Source: Mesorhizobium ciceri biovar biserrulae WSM1271 | GTDB lineage: Bacteria > Pseudomonadota > Alphaproteobacteria > Rhizobiales > Rhizobiaceae | Assembly (NCBI RefSeq): GCF_000185905.1 | Contig: NC_014923.1 | Coordinates: 2,503,501-2,567,500, forward strand | Length of the DNA: 64,000 nucleotides | Direction: 5' to 3' | In this document: positions 19,392-27,767 of the stretch, piece after piece | Numbering within the stretch: the stretch's first letter is position 1 | Layout of the letters: the number at the start of each line of letters is the position of its first letter | Position numbers and translations under genes: made by a program | Notes under the pieces: model-generated | What the model was told of the DNA's origin: nothing | The model's database searches: none | Seen by the model: only the letters and a program-made list of their open reading frames with translations

Positions 19392-20678
19392 CTAGATCCT
19401 GTCGCGCAGCGCAAACCAGTTGAGCGCCAGGAACAGCAGCGGCGTACGGAAACGCCGGCCGCCAGGGAAAGGCGGGATTTTCAGATCCTCGATCAGCTTC
19501 AGCCGGTCGCGGTTGCCGGCAACGGTTTCGGCATAGAGTTTACCGAAGTAGTTCGACAGCATGACACCGTGGCCGGAATAGCCGCCGGCCGAGATCACAT
19601 TGGGCATCACTTCGCGCACGAAAGGCTTTCTCGGCACGGTAATGCCGACATAGCCGCCCCAGCCATGCGTGATCTCGACATCCCCGAGCGCCGGATAGAG
19701 TTCCGCGATCTGGCGGCGGATGTGGATGTGGATATCCCGGGGATCGTTGACGCCATAGACCTCGCGTCCGCCAAACAGCAGCCGCCCGTCCTTCGATTTG
19801 CGGAAATAACGCACGACGAAGCGGGAATCGTCGACCGCCTCGCCGCCCGGCAAAACGTTCGAGTCCGCTCCCAGAGGCACCGTCGCGCCGATGAAGGAAC
19901 CGATCGGCATGACGTGCGCGGCACTCACCGGCTCGAGCGTGCCGCCATAGGCGTTGACCGCGATCAGGCATTTCTGCGCCGTCACCGTGCCTCTCGGTGT
20001 CGAAACCTTGACCTTGCCGCCACTGGACATGATGCCGGTTGATTGAGTCCCCTCGAACAGCTGCGCGCCTGCAAGCGCTGCCACCCGCGCCGTGCCGATC
20101 ACCAGCTTCATCGGATGGATGTGCCCTGTGCCGGTGTCGCGCGTGCCGCCGAAATAGGCGGTCGAGCCCAGCCGCTCCGCCGTCTCCCTGGCATCCATGA
20201 ACGAGATATGCGGGTAGGAAAAACGGCTCGCCATGATCTCGGCATGCGCCTTGTAGTCATCGACATAGCGCGGCTTGTGCGCCACCGAGAGCTGGCCCGG
20301 CATATAGTCGATATCGATCTGGTTGGCGGCGGTGAATTCGAGGAGATGCGCCTTCGCCTCTTCGGCAAGATCAAACAGCGCCTTGGCGCGGGACAAGCCG
20401 TACTCGGCTTCCAGGTCCTCGGCCCAGGCGCGCTGGCCGGTGCCAAGTTGGCCACCATTGCGCCCGGAGGCGCCATCACCGAAGCGATACGCCTCGATCA
20501 AAACGACATTGGCGCCCGCCTTGGCCAGATGCGCTGCCGCCGACAGGCCGGTAAAACCGCCGCCGATGACAACGACGTCGCATGTCCGGTCGCCATCCAG
20601 CGCCGGGTATTCAGGCCGCGGGCCGGCCGTGTCCTCATACCAGGAACGGCCGGGGGAGATCGGGGATTGGTAGGGCAT
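19392..20678 (-). CDS. puuB: FAD-dependent oxidase, gamma-glutamylputrescine oxidase-like (PuuB/OrdL)
   Basis: A 428-residue DAO-fold enzyme. The N-terminal 'SYWYEDT'-type start ('GRSWYEDTAG'), the FAD motif 'DVVVIGGGFTGLSAAAHLAKAG' and 'GASGRNGGQLGTG' match PuuB/OrdL oxidases, which turn gamma-glutamylputrescine into gamma-glutamyl-gamma-aminobutyraldehyde plus ammonia and H2O2. It would act in the cytosol, downstream of the glutamine-synthetase-like gene at 21294-22730. Between them lies the octamer-repeat cassette, whose array comes within 13 nt of this start and leaves no clear ribosome site, so expression may have been altered. The exact amine substrate is inferred. Confidence 0.82.
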   Translation of the reverse strand: MPYQSPISPGRSWYEDTAGPRPEYPALDGDRTCDVVVIGGGFTGLSAAAHLAKAGANVVLIEAYRFGDGASGRNGGQLGTGQRAWAEDLEAEYGLSRAKALFDLAEEAKAHLLEFTAANQIDIDYMPGQLSVAHKPRYVDDYKAHAEIMASRFSYPHISFMDARETAERLGSTAYFGGTRDTGTGHIHPMKLVIGTARVAALAGAQLFEGTQSTGIMSSGGKVKVSTPRGTVTAQKCLIAVNAYGGTLEPVSAAHVMPIGSFIGATVPLGADSNVLPGGEAVDDSRFVVRYFRKSKDGRLLFGGREVYGVNDPRDIHIHIRRQIAELYPALGDVEITHGWGGYVGITVPRKPFVREVMPNVISAGGYSGHGVMLSNYFGKLYAETVAGNRDRLKLIEDLKIPPFPGGRRFRTPLLFLALNWFALRDRI

Positions 20679-20691
20679 GATGCTCGCAGGG

Positions 20692-20843
20692 AGTAGGGGA
20701 GTAGGGGAGTAGGGGAGTAGGGGAGTAGGGGAGTAGGGGAGTAGGGGAGTAGGGGAGTAGGGGAGTAGGGGAGTAGGGGAGTAGGGGAGTAGGGGAATAG
20801 GGGAATAGGGGAATAGGGGAATAGGGGAGTAGGGGAGTAGGGG
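20692..20843. repeat. Octamer tandem array, 19 units of AGTAGGGG (plus-strand sense)
   Basis: Exactly 152 nt = 19 head-to-tail copies of AGTAGGGG. Four consecutive internal copies are AATAGGGG; the others are identical. The array runs from 13 nt upstream of the puuB-like start to 3 nt after the stop of the four-helix ORF. On the coding (minus) strand it reads (CCCCTACT)n and is open in that sense, encoding an 8-residue P-T-P-L-L-P-Y-S periodic string if read through. Confidence 0.97.
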
Positions 20844-20846
20844 AGG

Positions 20847-21215
20847 CTATTCGGCTGCAAGTTTACGGATGAGAAGTCGAAGAAGCTTTCCCACACTTTC
20901 GGTACTCGCCAACAATGGGCCGGACGTCGCTTTCGGCGCGATGCCAATACGTTCAGCAATCAGAAGCTGAGTTTCCAGTTCCTTCAATGATCCTTGGGCA
21001 ATACGGAGAAATTGCAGATAGGAGCCTCGAATTTCCCTGCCATACCCCTCGGCTATGTTCGCCGGCACCGACGTTGCAGAGCGCCGCACTTGGCTGGTCA
21101 GTCCATAAAGTTCTTCTTTGGGCCAGGATTTCGTAGCACCGTAGACCGCCACCGCAAGATCCATCGCCTGCTCCCAAACCAGCAAGTCCTTGTAGGACCC
21201 TGTTTTTTCGGTCAT
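20847..21215 (-). CDS. Four-helix-bundle protein (23S rRNA IVS / Avd-like family)
   Basis: A 122-residue protein with the hallmarks of the 23S-rRNA-intervening-sequence/S23 four-helix family: 'SYKDLLVWEQAMDLAVAVY', 'YGLTSQVRRSATSVPANIAEG', 'YLQFLRIAQGSLKELETQL'. Members are small basic helical-bundle proteins that form pentamers and are found in 23S rRNA insertions, in group II-like elements and, as Avd, in diversity-generating retroelements; most have no known enzymatic activity. Here the gene is exactly enclosed by inverted octamer arrays. The repeat itself (GGGGAGTAGGGA) supplies the ribosome site upstream of the ATG, and the downstream array starts 3 nt after its TAG. No reverse transcriptase or transposase is present. 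Confidence 0.9.
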   Translation of the reverse strand: MTEKTGSYKDLLVWEQAMDLAVAVYGATKSWPKEELYGLTSQVRRSATSVPANIAEGYGREIRGSYLQFLRIAQGSLKELETQLLIAERIGIAPKATSGPLLASTESVGKLLRLLIRKLAAE

Positions 21216-21221
21216 CCGTCC

Positions 21222-21296
21222 CTACTCCCCTACTCCCCTACTCCCCTACTCCCCTACTCCCCTACTCCCCTACTCCCCTACTCCCCTACTCCCCTA
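21222..21296. repeat. Octamer tandem array, 9 units of CTACTCCC plus partial (inverted copy of the first array)
   Basis: Nine perfect copies (21222-21293) and a partial CTA. It is the reverse complement of the array at 20692-20843. On the minus strand the array begins with the TAG stop codon of the upstream glutamine-synthetase-like gene (21296-21294), so the repeat merges exactly with that stop. It ends 6 nt before the four-helix ATG. Confidence 0.97.
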
Positions 21297-22730
21297 CACA
21301 TTCAGCAACAAATACTCCCGCTCCCACGGACTGATCACTTCCATGAAGGTCTCGAATTCCGCGCGCTTGATCGCCGCATAGGTCGCGGCGAACGACTTGC
21401 CCAGATGAGCGCAGAGTTCCTCGTCGCCCTCGAACAGGTCGACGGCTTCGAGCAGGCCGCGCGGCAGGTCGATCTCGTCGGCATTGGCCGTTGTCAGGAC
21501 CGGGGGCTCGGCCTTGATCTTGTTGGTGATGCCGATCAGCCCGCAGGCAAGCGATGCCGCCAGCGCCAGATAGGGATTGGCATCGGAGGACGGGATGCGG
21601 TTTTCGACGCGCCGTGCCGCCGGATCCGAGCGTGGCACGCGAAACGCCGTGGTGCGGTTGTCATAGCCCCATTTGTTGTTGACCGGCGCCGACGCCGCCT
21701 GTGTCAGCCGGCGGTAGGAATTGACATAGGGCGCGAACATCACCAGCGCGTTCGGCACATGCTTCTGCATGCCGCCGATAAAGTGGAAAAAATCGTCGGT
21801 TTCCGAGCCGTCAGCGGCCGAAAAGATGTTCTGTCCGGTCTTCTTGTCGATGATCGACTGATGGATGTGCATCGCGGAGCCGGGTTGCCCCTGGATCGGC
21901 TTGGCCATGAAGGTGGCGTAGATCTCGTGCTTCAGCGCCGCCTCGCGAATGGTGCGCTTGAACATGAACACCTGGTCGGCCAGTTCGATCGGGTCGCCAT
22001 GGCGCAGATTGATCTCCAACTGGCCGGCACCTTCCTCGTGGATCAGCGTATCGATCTCCAGGCCCTGGCTTTCGGAGAAATGGTAGATGTCGTCGATCAG
22101 TTCGTCGAATTCGTTGACGCCGGCGATCGAATAGCCGGCGCCGCCGCCGATCGCGCGTCCCGACCGGCCAACCGGCGGGGTCAGCGGATAGTCCGGGTCG
22201 GGATTCTTGCGCACCAGGTAGAACTCGATCTCGGGCGCCACCACAGGCTTCAGGCCGAGCTTGTCATAGGCGGCCACCACACGCTTCAACACGTTGCGCG
22301 GCGTGAACTCGACCGAGCGTCCGTCCTGGTGGACGAGGTCGCAGATGACCGCTGCCGTCGGGTCTTCTTCCCAGGGCACCACCGTCAGCGTCGACAGGTC
22401 GGGCATCAGTTTGAGGTCGCCGTCGTCTTCGGGGTAGTGGAAGCCGTTGCCATCCTCGGGGTAGCCGCCGGATATCGTCGTCATGAAGACTGCCGACGGC
22501 AGCGCCAGCGAGGTGTTGGAGGTGAATTTCTTCGATGGCATCATCTTGCCACGCGCGACCCCTGCCTGATCTGGCGTGATGCACTCGATGTCCTCGATGC
22601 CGCGCCATTCCAGCCAGGCGCTGACTTCCTTCCAGTTCTTGACGCCTCGTTGGTTTTTCACGAAGGCAGGCGTGCGGGCGCGTCCTCCGCGGCTCGACGG
22701 ACGGACTTCCTTTTTTGCAGGCGGCATCAT
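21294..22730 (-). CDS. puuA: Glutamine synthetase family protein, gamma-glutamylputrescine synthetase-like (PuuA)
   Basis: A 478-residue cytosolic ligase of the GlnA superfamily. It shows 'CITPDQAGVARGK' (the 'D..G..RGK' start of GlnA-like catalytic regions), 'VVAPEIEFYLV', 'EEGAGQLEINLRHGDP', 'ATFMAKPIQGQPGSAMHIHQS' and 'RVPRSDPAARRVENRIPSSDANPYL'. It lacks the adenylylation-type C-terminus of housekeeping GS and is longer than 440 residues, as PuuA-type enzymes are. Such enzymes join glutamate to putrescine (or another amine) with ATP as the first step of amine use. It pairs with the PuuB-like oxidase 600 nt downstream and with the polyamine importer at 29-33 kb. Substrate by analogy. Confidence 0.82.
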   Translation of the reverse strand: MMPPAKKEVRPSSRGGRARTPAFVKNQRGVKNWKEVSAWLEWRGIEDIECITPDQAGVARGKMMPSKKFTSNTSLALPSAVFMTTISGGYPEDGNGFHYPEDDGDLKLMPDLSTLTVVPWEEDPTAAVICDLVHQDGRSVEFTPRNVLKRVVAAYDKLGLKPVVAPEIEFYLVRKNPDPDYPLTPPVGRSGRAIGGGAGYSIAGVNEFDELIDDIYHFSESQGLEIDTLIHEEGAGQLEINLRHGDPIELADQVFMFKRTIREAALKHEIYATFMAKPIQGQPGSAMHIHQSIIDKKTGQNIFSAADGSETDDFFHFIGGMQKHVPNALVMFAPYVNSYRRLTQAASAPVNNKWGYDNRTTAFRVPRSDPAARRVENRIPSSDANPYLALAASLACGLIGITNKIKAEPPVLTTANADEIDLPRGLLEAVDLFEGDEELCAHLGKSFAATYAAIKRAEFETFMEVISPWEREYLLLNV

Positions 22731-22875
22731 TCACCAGATTGGGTTGCGGATTGTGGAGTATAGCCGTGCCCTCCTATGGAAGGGAAGGGGAGCCGCGTCG
22801 GGCATTGCCCGGTGCGGTTGAAAATCACGCCAATCGGCTTAGTTTCGGCCGTCCCAATTCCAATCGAGGCGTTCA

Positions 22876-23589
22876 ATGCGGCGCAATGACAAACTGACGA
22901 CGATCGGCTTCGACGCCGACGACACGTTGTGGCAGAACGAGCAGTTCTTCCGGCTGACGGAAAAGCGCTTTGCCGCCATGCTCGTCGACCATGGCGAAGC
23001 GGAGCACATCTCGGCACGATTGCTGGAGGCAGAAAGGCGCAACCTCGCTGTCTATGGCTTCGGCATCAAGGGATTTACCCTGTCGATGATCGAAACGGCG
23101 ATCGAGGTCACGCAAGGCCGCGTGCCGGGCTCGGTCATAGCGGAGATTCTCGATGCTGGCCGCGAGATGCTGAGCCATCCGATCGAGGCCTTGCCGCACG
23201 CCCGCGAGACGGTCGAAAAGCTTGCCGGCGCATTCCGCCTCGTGCTGATCACCAAGGGCGACCTCTTCGACCAGGAGCGCAAGCTGGCTGGCTCAGGCCT
23301 TGGCGATCTGTTCGACGCGGTCGAGATCGTCAGCGACAAGAATGCAGCCACCTATAGCAGGCTCTTCAAGCGCCACGGCGATGGTCCGGCGAAAAGCATG
23401 ATGGTCGGCAACTCGCTGAAGTCGGATGTGGTGCCGGCCATCGAGGCCGGCGGCTGGGGTGTTCATGTGCCGCATGAACTGACCTGGGTGCTGGAGCATG
23501 TCGAAGCGCCGGTAACCGAATCGAGGTTCCGCCAGATATCCGATCTCGGACAACTGCCCGGACTGATCGAAAGCATCATCGATCCCTGA
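22876..23589 (+). CDS. HAD-family hydrolase
   Basis: A 237-residue cytosolic protein with HAD motif I 'GFDADDTLWQNEQFF' (nucleophile Asp and acid Asp in DADDT), motif II 'LVLITKGD', and motifs III/IV 'KSMMVGNSLKSDVVPAIEAGG' with 'EAGGWGVHVPHELTW'. A helical cap lies between I and II. It is probably a small-molecule phosphatase. It stands alone between the puuA-like gene (divergent) and the receiver-like gene (convergent). Substrate unknown. Confidence 0.85.
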   Translation: MRRNDKLTTIGFDADDTLWQNEQFFRLTEKRFAAMLVDHGEAEHISARLLEAERRNLAVYGFGIKGFTLSMIETAIEVTQGRVPGSVIAEILDAGREMLSHPIEALPHARETVEKLAGAFRLVLITKGDLFDQERKLAGSGLGDLFDAVEIVSDKNAATYSRLFKRHGDGPAKSMMVGNSLKSDVVPAIEAGGWGVHVPHELTWVLEHVEAPVTESRFRQISDLGQLPGLIESIIDP

Positions 23590-23672
23590 TCGCCGGGCGA
23601 TCCGTGGTCGCCCGGCCTTACCTGGTTTCGATTCCGGACGGAAAAACCGCTACACACTTTCCCGCAATTGCC

Positions 23673-24125
23673 TCAGCGGCCGATCAGGCGATCGATCACC
23701 GGTTGCAACCGTTCGGGCGTGATCGGCTTGGCGATCACCACGTCGATGACACCAGACAGGCCCAGGCTTTCCGTGGTGCCATTCTTGGTTGACAGCAGGA
23801 TTACCGGTGGCAGCGATTTGCCCGAGGCGCGGCGCAACGCGTCGATGCTGGACATCAGATTGTCGCAGTCCTTGTTGTCGGCGCCGCCGTCAAGGACAAC
23901 CGCGCCGGGAATGAGCGACCGCAAGATCCTTGCCGCCGTGTCGGGAGATTCCGAAATCGGCTTGAGCCCGGATCGCTCGACGATCTTTGAAATCACCACG
24001 CGATTGATTGGCGACCTGCCGACGACAAGCACCTGCGACGGATCACGGATCGCCTCGGTGGTTGAGCCGCGGGTCACCAGATTCGGATGTCTTGGAGTCT
24101 CGCCTTCGCGATTCACCGGGCACAC
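23673..24125 (-). CDS. Degenerate receiver-domain protein
   Basis: About 150 residues from a GTG start, with no clear ribosome site, so the first ~30 residues are uncertain. The fold matches a CheY-like receiver: 'QVLVVGRSPINRVVISKIVERSG' (beta1/alpha1), 'AVVLDGGADNKDCDNLMSSI' (phospho-Asp strand), 'PPVILLSTKNG' (Thr/Ser strand) and 'VIAKPITPERLQPVIDRL' (conserved Lys-Pro). The usual acidic pair after beta1 (V-D-D) is replaced by V-G-R, so Mg2+ binding and phosphorylation are doubtful. There is no output domain. Such stand-alone pseudo-receivers may act by protein-protein contact. Partner unknown. Confidence 0.75.
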   Translation of the reverse strand: MCPVNREGETPRHPNLVTRGSTTEAIRDPSQVLVVGRSPINRVVISKIVERSGLKPISESPDTAARILRSLIPGAVVLDGGADNKDCDNLMSSIDALRRASGKSLPPVILLSTKNGTTESLGLSGVIDVVIAKPITPERLQPVIDRLIGR

Positions 24126-24292
24126 AAGTCAGCCAAGAAGCTCGCCCCTATTTCAATGCAGAGTTGAATCCGGAGCGCAATTGGCGTGAGATCGCAGCCT
24201 ATGTCAAGTTGAAATAAAAGTGCCCGAAATCATCGCCGGGACAGTGAATTTCAAGCAACGCTACTGTACTCGACTGTCCACACGTGCATTTC

Positions 24293-24333
24293 ATAAAAAG
24301 AAAATTCACCTGCGCAGGGGCTGCGCAGGTGAA
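24293..24333 (-). terminator. Strong intrinsic terminator of the aceA operon
   Basis: A 13-bp perfect stem (24305-24317 with 24321-24333), GGG loop, and on the minus strand a U-rich tail TTTTCTTTTT (24304-24295). It lies about 22 nt after the stop of the 80-residue ORF, so that ORF and aceA share one transcript end. Confidence 0.88.
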
Positions 24334-24355
24334 GGGTCGGTTGCATGAATTTCAG

Positions 24356-24598
24356 TCAGCCGTGGCTCTGCTGCGTGACGATCACCGGGATCAGCAGATC
24401 GCCCCAGTTGCCGTCGCCGCCGTGATGTCGTGCCGAGCGCACGAGTTCCACCGAGACGCCCGCCTCGACCGCCTTCATAACCGACTGGTTGAGGCGGTGC
24501 AGGTCGTTGGCCAGCATGCGGATCGTCGCCTGCTGGTCGACGCTCATCGTCGTCGACTGTTCCTCGGCGCGTTCCTTGACGCGGCTTATCGATGCCAT
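24356..24598 (-). CDS. Small conserved-type protein downstream of aceA
   Basis: An 80-residue ORF with a strong AAGGAGAA ribosome site 7 nt before the ATG, 58 nt after aceA and just before the shared terminator. The sequence starts 'MASISRVKERAEEQ' and has a helical middle 'TIRMLANDLHRLNQSVMKAVEAG', then 'VELVRSARHHGGDGNWGDLLIPV'. No membrane span or signal peptide. I recognise no named family. Placement implies co-expression with isocitrate lyase. Confidence 0.75.
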   Translation of the reverse strand: MASISRVKERAEEQSTTMSVDQQATIRMLANDLHRLNQSVMKAVEAGVSVELVRSARHHGGDGNWGDLLIPVIVTQQSHG

Positions 24599-24656
24599 TG
24601 GTTTTCTCCTTGTGGCCCAAGCCCTGTCGGGCGTTTCCTCTGAGTTTTTCTGTTCG

Positions 24657-25946
<1,290 letters not shown>

Positions 25947-26016
25947 TGGTCACTCCGAGGAATTGCTGATCTGTGTCAAGGCGTCAATCATGTGGGGGTA
26001 GTTGGGTATGACTGGA

Positions 26017-26165
26017 TTTACATTTCTGCGCGAAATCAGCCACAAAAAACAGGTAAACTGAGAGGATATAAGAGAAAACCTGTGTTGCGTTTGACAGAAG
26101 TGCGTTGTAAATTTGTCATATTGTAAAAGGCCCGTGCCCAGGAAATTCGTGTAAATTGCTGTAAA
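26017..26165. promoter_or_regulatory. aceA / regulator control region with repeated TGTAAA boxes
   Basis: The divergent gap contains TGTAAA at 26106, 26122, 26150 and 26160 and its complement TTTACA at 26017, all within 150 nt. A TTGACA at 26091-26096 followed by CATATT about 20 nt later could be the promoter of the rightward regulator gene. Clustered short boxes between an acetate-metabolism gene and its presumed regulator suggest an operator region. The assignment of the boxes is inference. Confidence 0.45.
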
Positions 26166-26174
26166 GGACAGTCC

Positions 26175-27617
26175 GTGGCTGACCAGAAGATCTTCGCCGG
26201 GCCGCGCATCCGCCGCATTCGTAACGCCAAGGGCCTGACCCAGACGGCGATGGCCGAGGGTCTCGGCATTTCGCCGTCCTACCTCAATCTGATCGAGCGC
26301 AACCAGCGGCCGCTGACGGTGCAGCTGATCCTCAGGCTGGCCTCCGTCTACAAGGTCGATCCACACGAGCTGCAGGGCGAGGCGAGGGGATCTGTCGCTG
26401 CGTTGAAGGAAGTGTTCACCGATCCCCTGCTGGTCGGCGAGTTGCCGGGTGATCAGGAACTGATCGAGCTTGCCGAGGCGGCGCCCAATGCGTCCGCGGC
26501 CGTGATAAAGCTGTTCCGCGCCTATCGCGAGCAGGCCGAGCGCCTGTCCGACCTCAACGAATTGCTGGCACGCGAGGGTCGGGCGACGGCGCTTTCCGGC
26601 GCCCGCCTGCCGATCGACGAGGTGCACGAGATTTTCGAGCGCCGGCCGAACCATTTCGCTGCCCTCGAGGAGGAGGCCGCGGCGTTCACCTCGGTGCTCG
26701 ATCCCGGCGACGATCTGTTCGGCGCGCTGAAGGCCTGGCTGAAGCGCGAATATGGCATCGTGGTCAAGGTGCTGCCGGTCGCGACCATGCCGAACTGGCG
26801 CCGCCGTTACGATCGTCATTCGCAGCGCCTGTTCCTGTCCGAACGCCTGTCGCCGTTCGACCAGTTGCGCGAAGTCGCGATGGAGGCCTGCCTGATCCGC
26901 ATGACGGTCGCGGTCGCCGGCGAGATCCAGGCGCTCAAGCTGAGCACCGACGAGGCGCGCCGCCTGGCCCGCTTCGAACTTGGCCGTTATGCGGCGCATG
27001 CGCTGATGATGCCCTATCAGGCCTTTCACGCGGCTGCCGTGCGCGCCCGCTACGACATCGATGTCCTGCGTTCGCGCTTCGGGGTCTCCTTCGAACAGGC
27101 GGCCAACCGGCTGACCATGCTGCAGCGGCAGGGTGCCTCGGGCGTGCCGTTTTTCATGCTGGAGGTCGACAATGCCGGCAACCGCTTCCGCAAGGCCGGC
27201 AGCCAGGGCTTTCCTCAAAGCCGCTTTGGCGGCGGCTGTCCCAAGCTGCCCGTGCATGTCGCCTTCACCCAGCCCGGCCAGGTCTTCGTCGAGGCAGTGG
27301 AAATGCCCGACGGCGCCGAGTTCCTGTGCATCGCCCGCACGCTGGAAGGGCCGCAAGGCGCATTCTCGGAACGCCCGCGCCGCACCGCGCTGCTGCTCGG
27401 TTGCGACATCGGCTTTCGTGACGACATCGTCTATGGCGCGGCATTGCCCGGTGCGGCAATCACCGCAAAGGCCGGCACCGTCGCGGCGACGCCGGTCGGG
27501 CCTGCTTGCCGGCTTTGCGAACGCGTCGGCTGCCTGGCGCGGGCAGAACCGCCGGTGACGCGCCCGCTCGGCCTCGACGAGATGGTGACGGGCCTGAGTG
27601 CTTTCGATTTTCAGTGA
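26175..27617 (+). CDS. RamB/ScfR-type transcriptional regulator (XRE HTH + IrrE-like domain)
   Basis: A 480-residue DNA-binding protein with a GTG start behind AAAGGA. Residues ~10-65 form an XRE-type HTH ('IRRIRNAKGLTQTAMAEGLGIS', 'LNLIERNQRPLT'). A central metallopeptidase-like IrrE/ImmA-type segment follows ('FLSERLSPFDQLREVAMEACLIR', 'RLARFELGRYAAHALMMPY'), and the C-terminus has 'GGCPKLPVHVAF' plus a cysteine set 'CRLCERVGC'. This architecture is that of short-chain fatty acyl-CoA regulators (ScfR) and RamB, which control aceA and propionate/acetate genes in other bacteria. Being divergent from aceA, it very probably controls it. Confidence 0.88.
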   Translation: MADQKIFAGPRIRRIRNAKGLTQTAMAEGLGISPSYLNLIERNQRPLTVQLILRLASVYKVDPHELQGEARGSVAALKEVFTDPLLVGELPGDQELIELAEAAPNASAAVIKLFRAYREQAERLSDLNELLAREGRATALSGARLPIDEVHEIFERRPNHFAALEEEAAAFTSVLDPGDDLFGALKAWLKREYGIVVKVLPVATMPNWRRRYDRHSQRLFLSERLSPFDQLREVAMEACLIRMTVAVAGEIQALKLSTDEARRLARFELGRYAAHALMMPYQAFHAAAVRARYDIDVLRSRFGVSFEQAANRLTMLQRQGASGVPFFMLEVDNAGNRFRKAGSQGFPQSRFGGGCPKLPVHVAFTQPGQVFVEAVEMPDGAEFLCIARTLEGPQGAFSERPRRTALLLGCDIGFRDDIVYGAALPGAAITAKAGTVAATPVGPACRLCERVGCLARAEPPVTRPLGLDEMVTGLSAFDFQ

Positions 27618-27767
27618 CGCCGTGTTCTTCTGAAATGGAGCAAGGTGCCACAATTGTCGGCGGCCGCTGGCTCAGTTCCGGCCTGCGCCTTTGCGTTACG
27701 CCAACAGAGCATCTTTTTGTCGTCCCTTGCGCATCGTCCCGTCCACAAGAGCCCGACAGTGGCAGCC

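Larger units (their letters stand above)
20692..21296 (-). other. Composite cassette: inverted octamer arrays enclosing a four-helix-bundle ORF
   Basis: The two arrays and the ORF form one ~605-bp unit that sits precisely between two co-oriented genes of one pathway. In a minus-strand transcript the 5' array (9+ units of GGGAGTAG) is complementary to the 3' array (19 units of CCCCTACT), so a near-perfect stem of ~72 bp could close a ~380-nt loop containing the whole ORF. The clean fit to the flanking stop codon suggests insertion or repeat expansion. Mobility is inference. Confidence 0.5.

Noticed and set aside
20498..20959. Repeat-coding protein on the minus strand with an 8-residue P-T-P-L-L-P-Y-S period
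   Set aside because: It arises only because the octamer array is open in that sense; both ends are out-of-frame parts of the four-helix and puuB-like genes.
20847..21215. Diversity-generating retroelement
   Set aside because: The four-helix protein resembles Avd, but there is no reverse transcriptase, template repeat or variable target gene in the window.
20692..21296. CRISPR array
   Set aside because: Units are 8 bp, directly adjacent, with no spacers and no cas genes.
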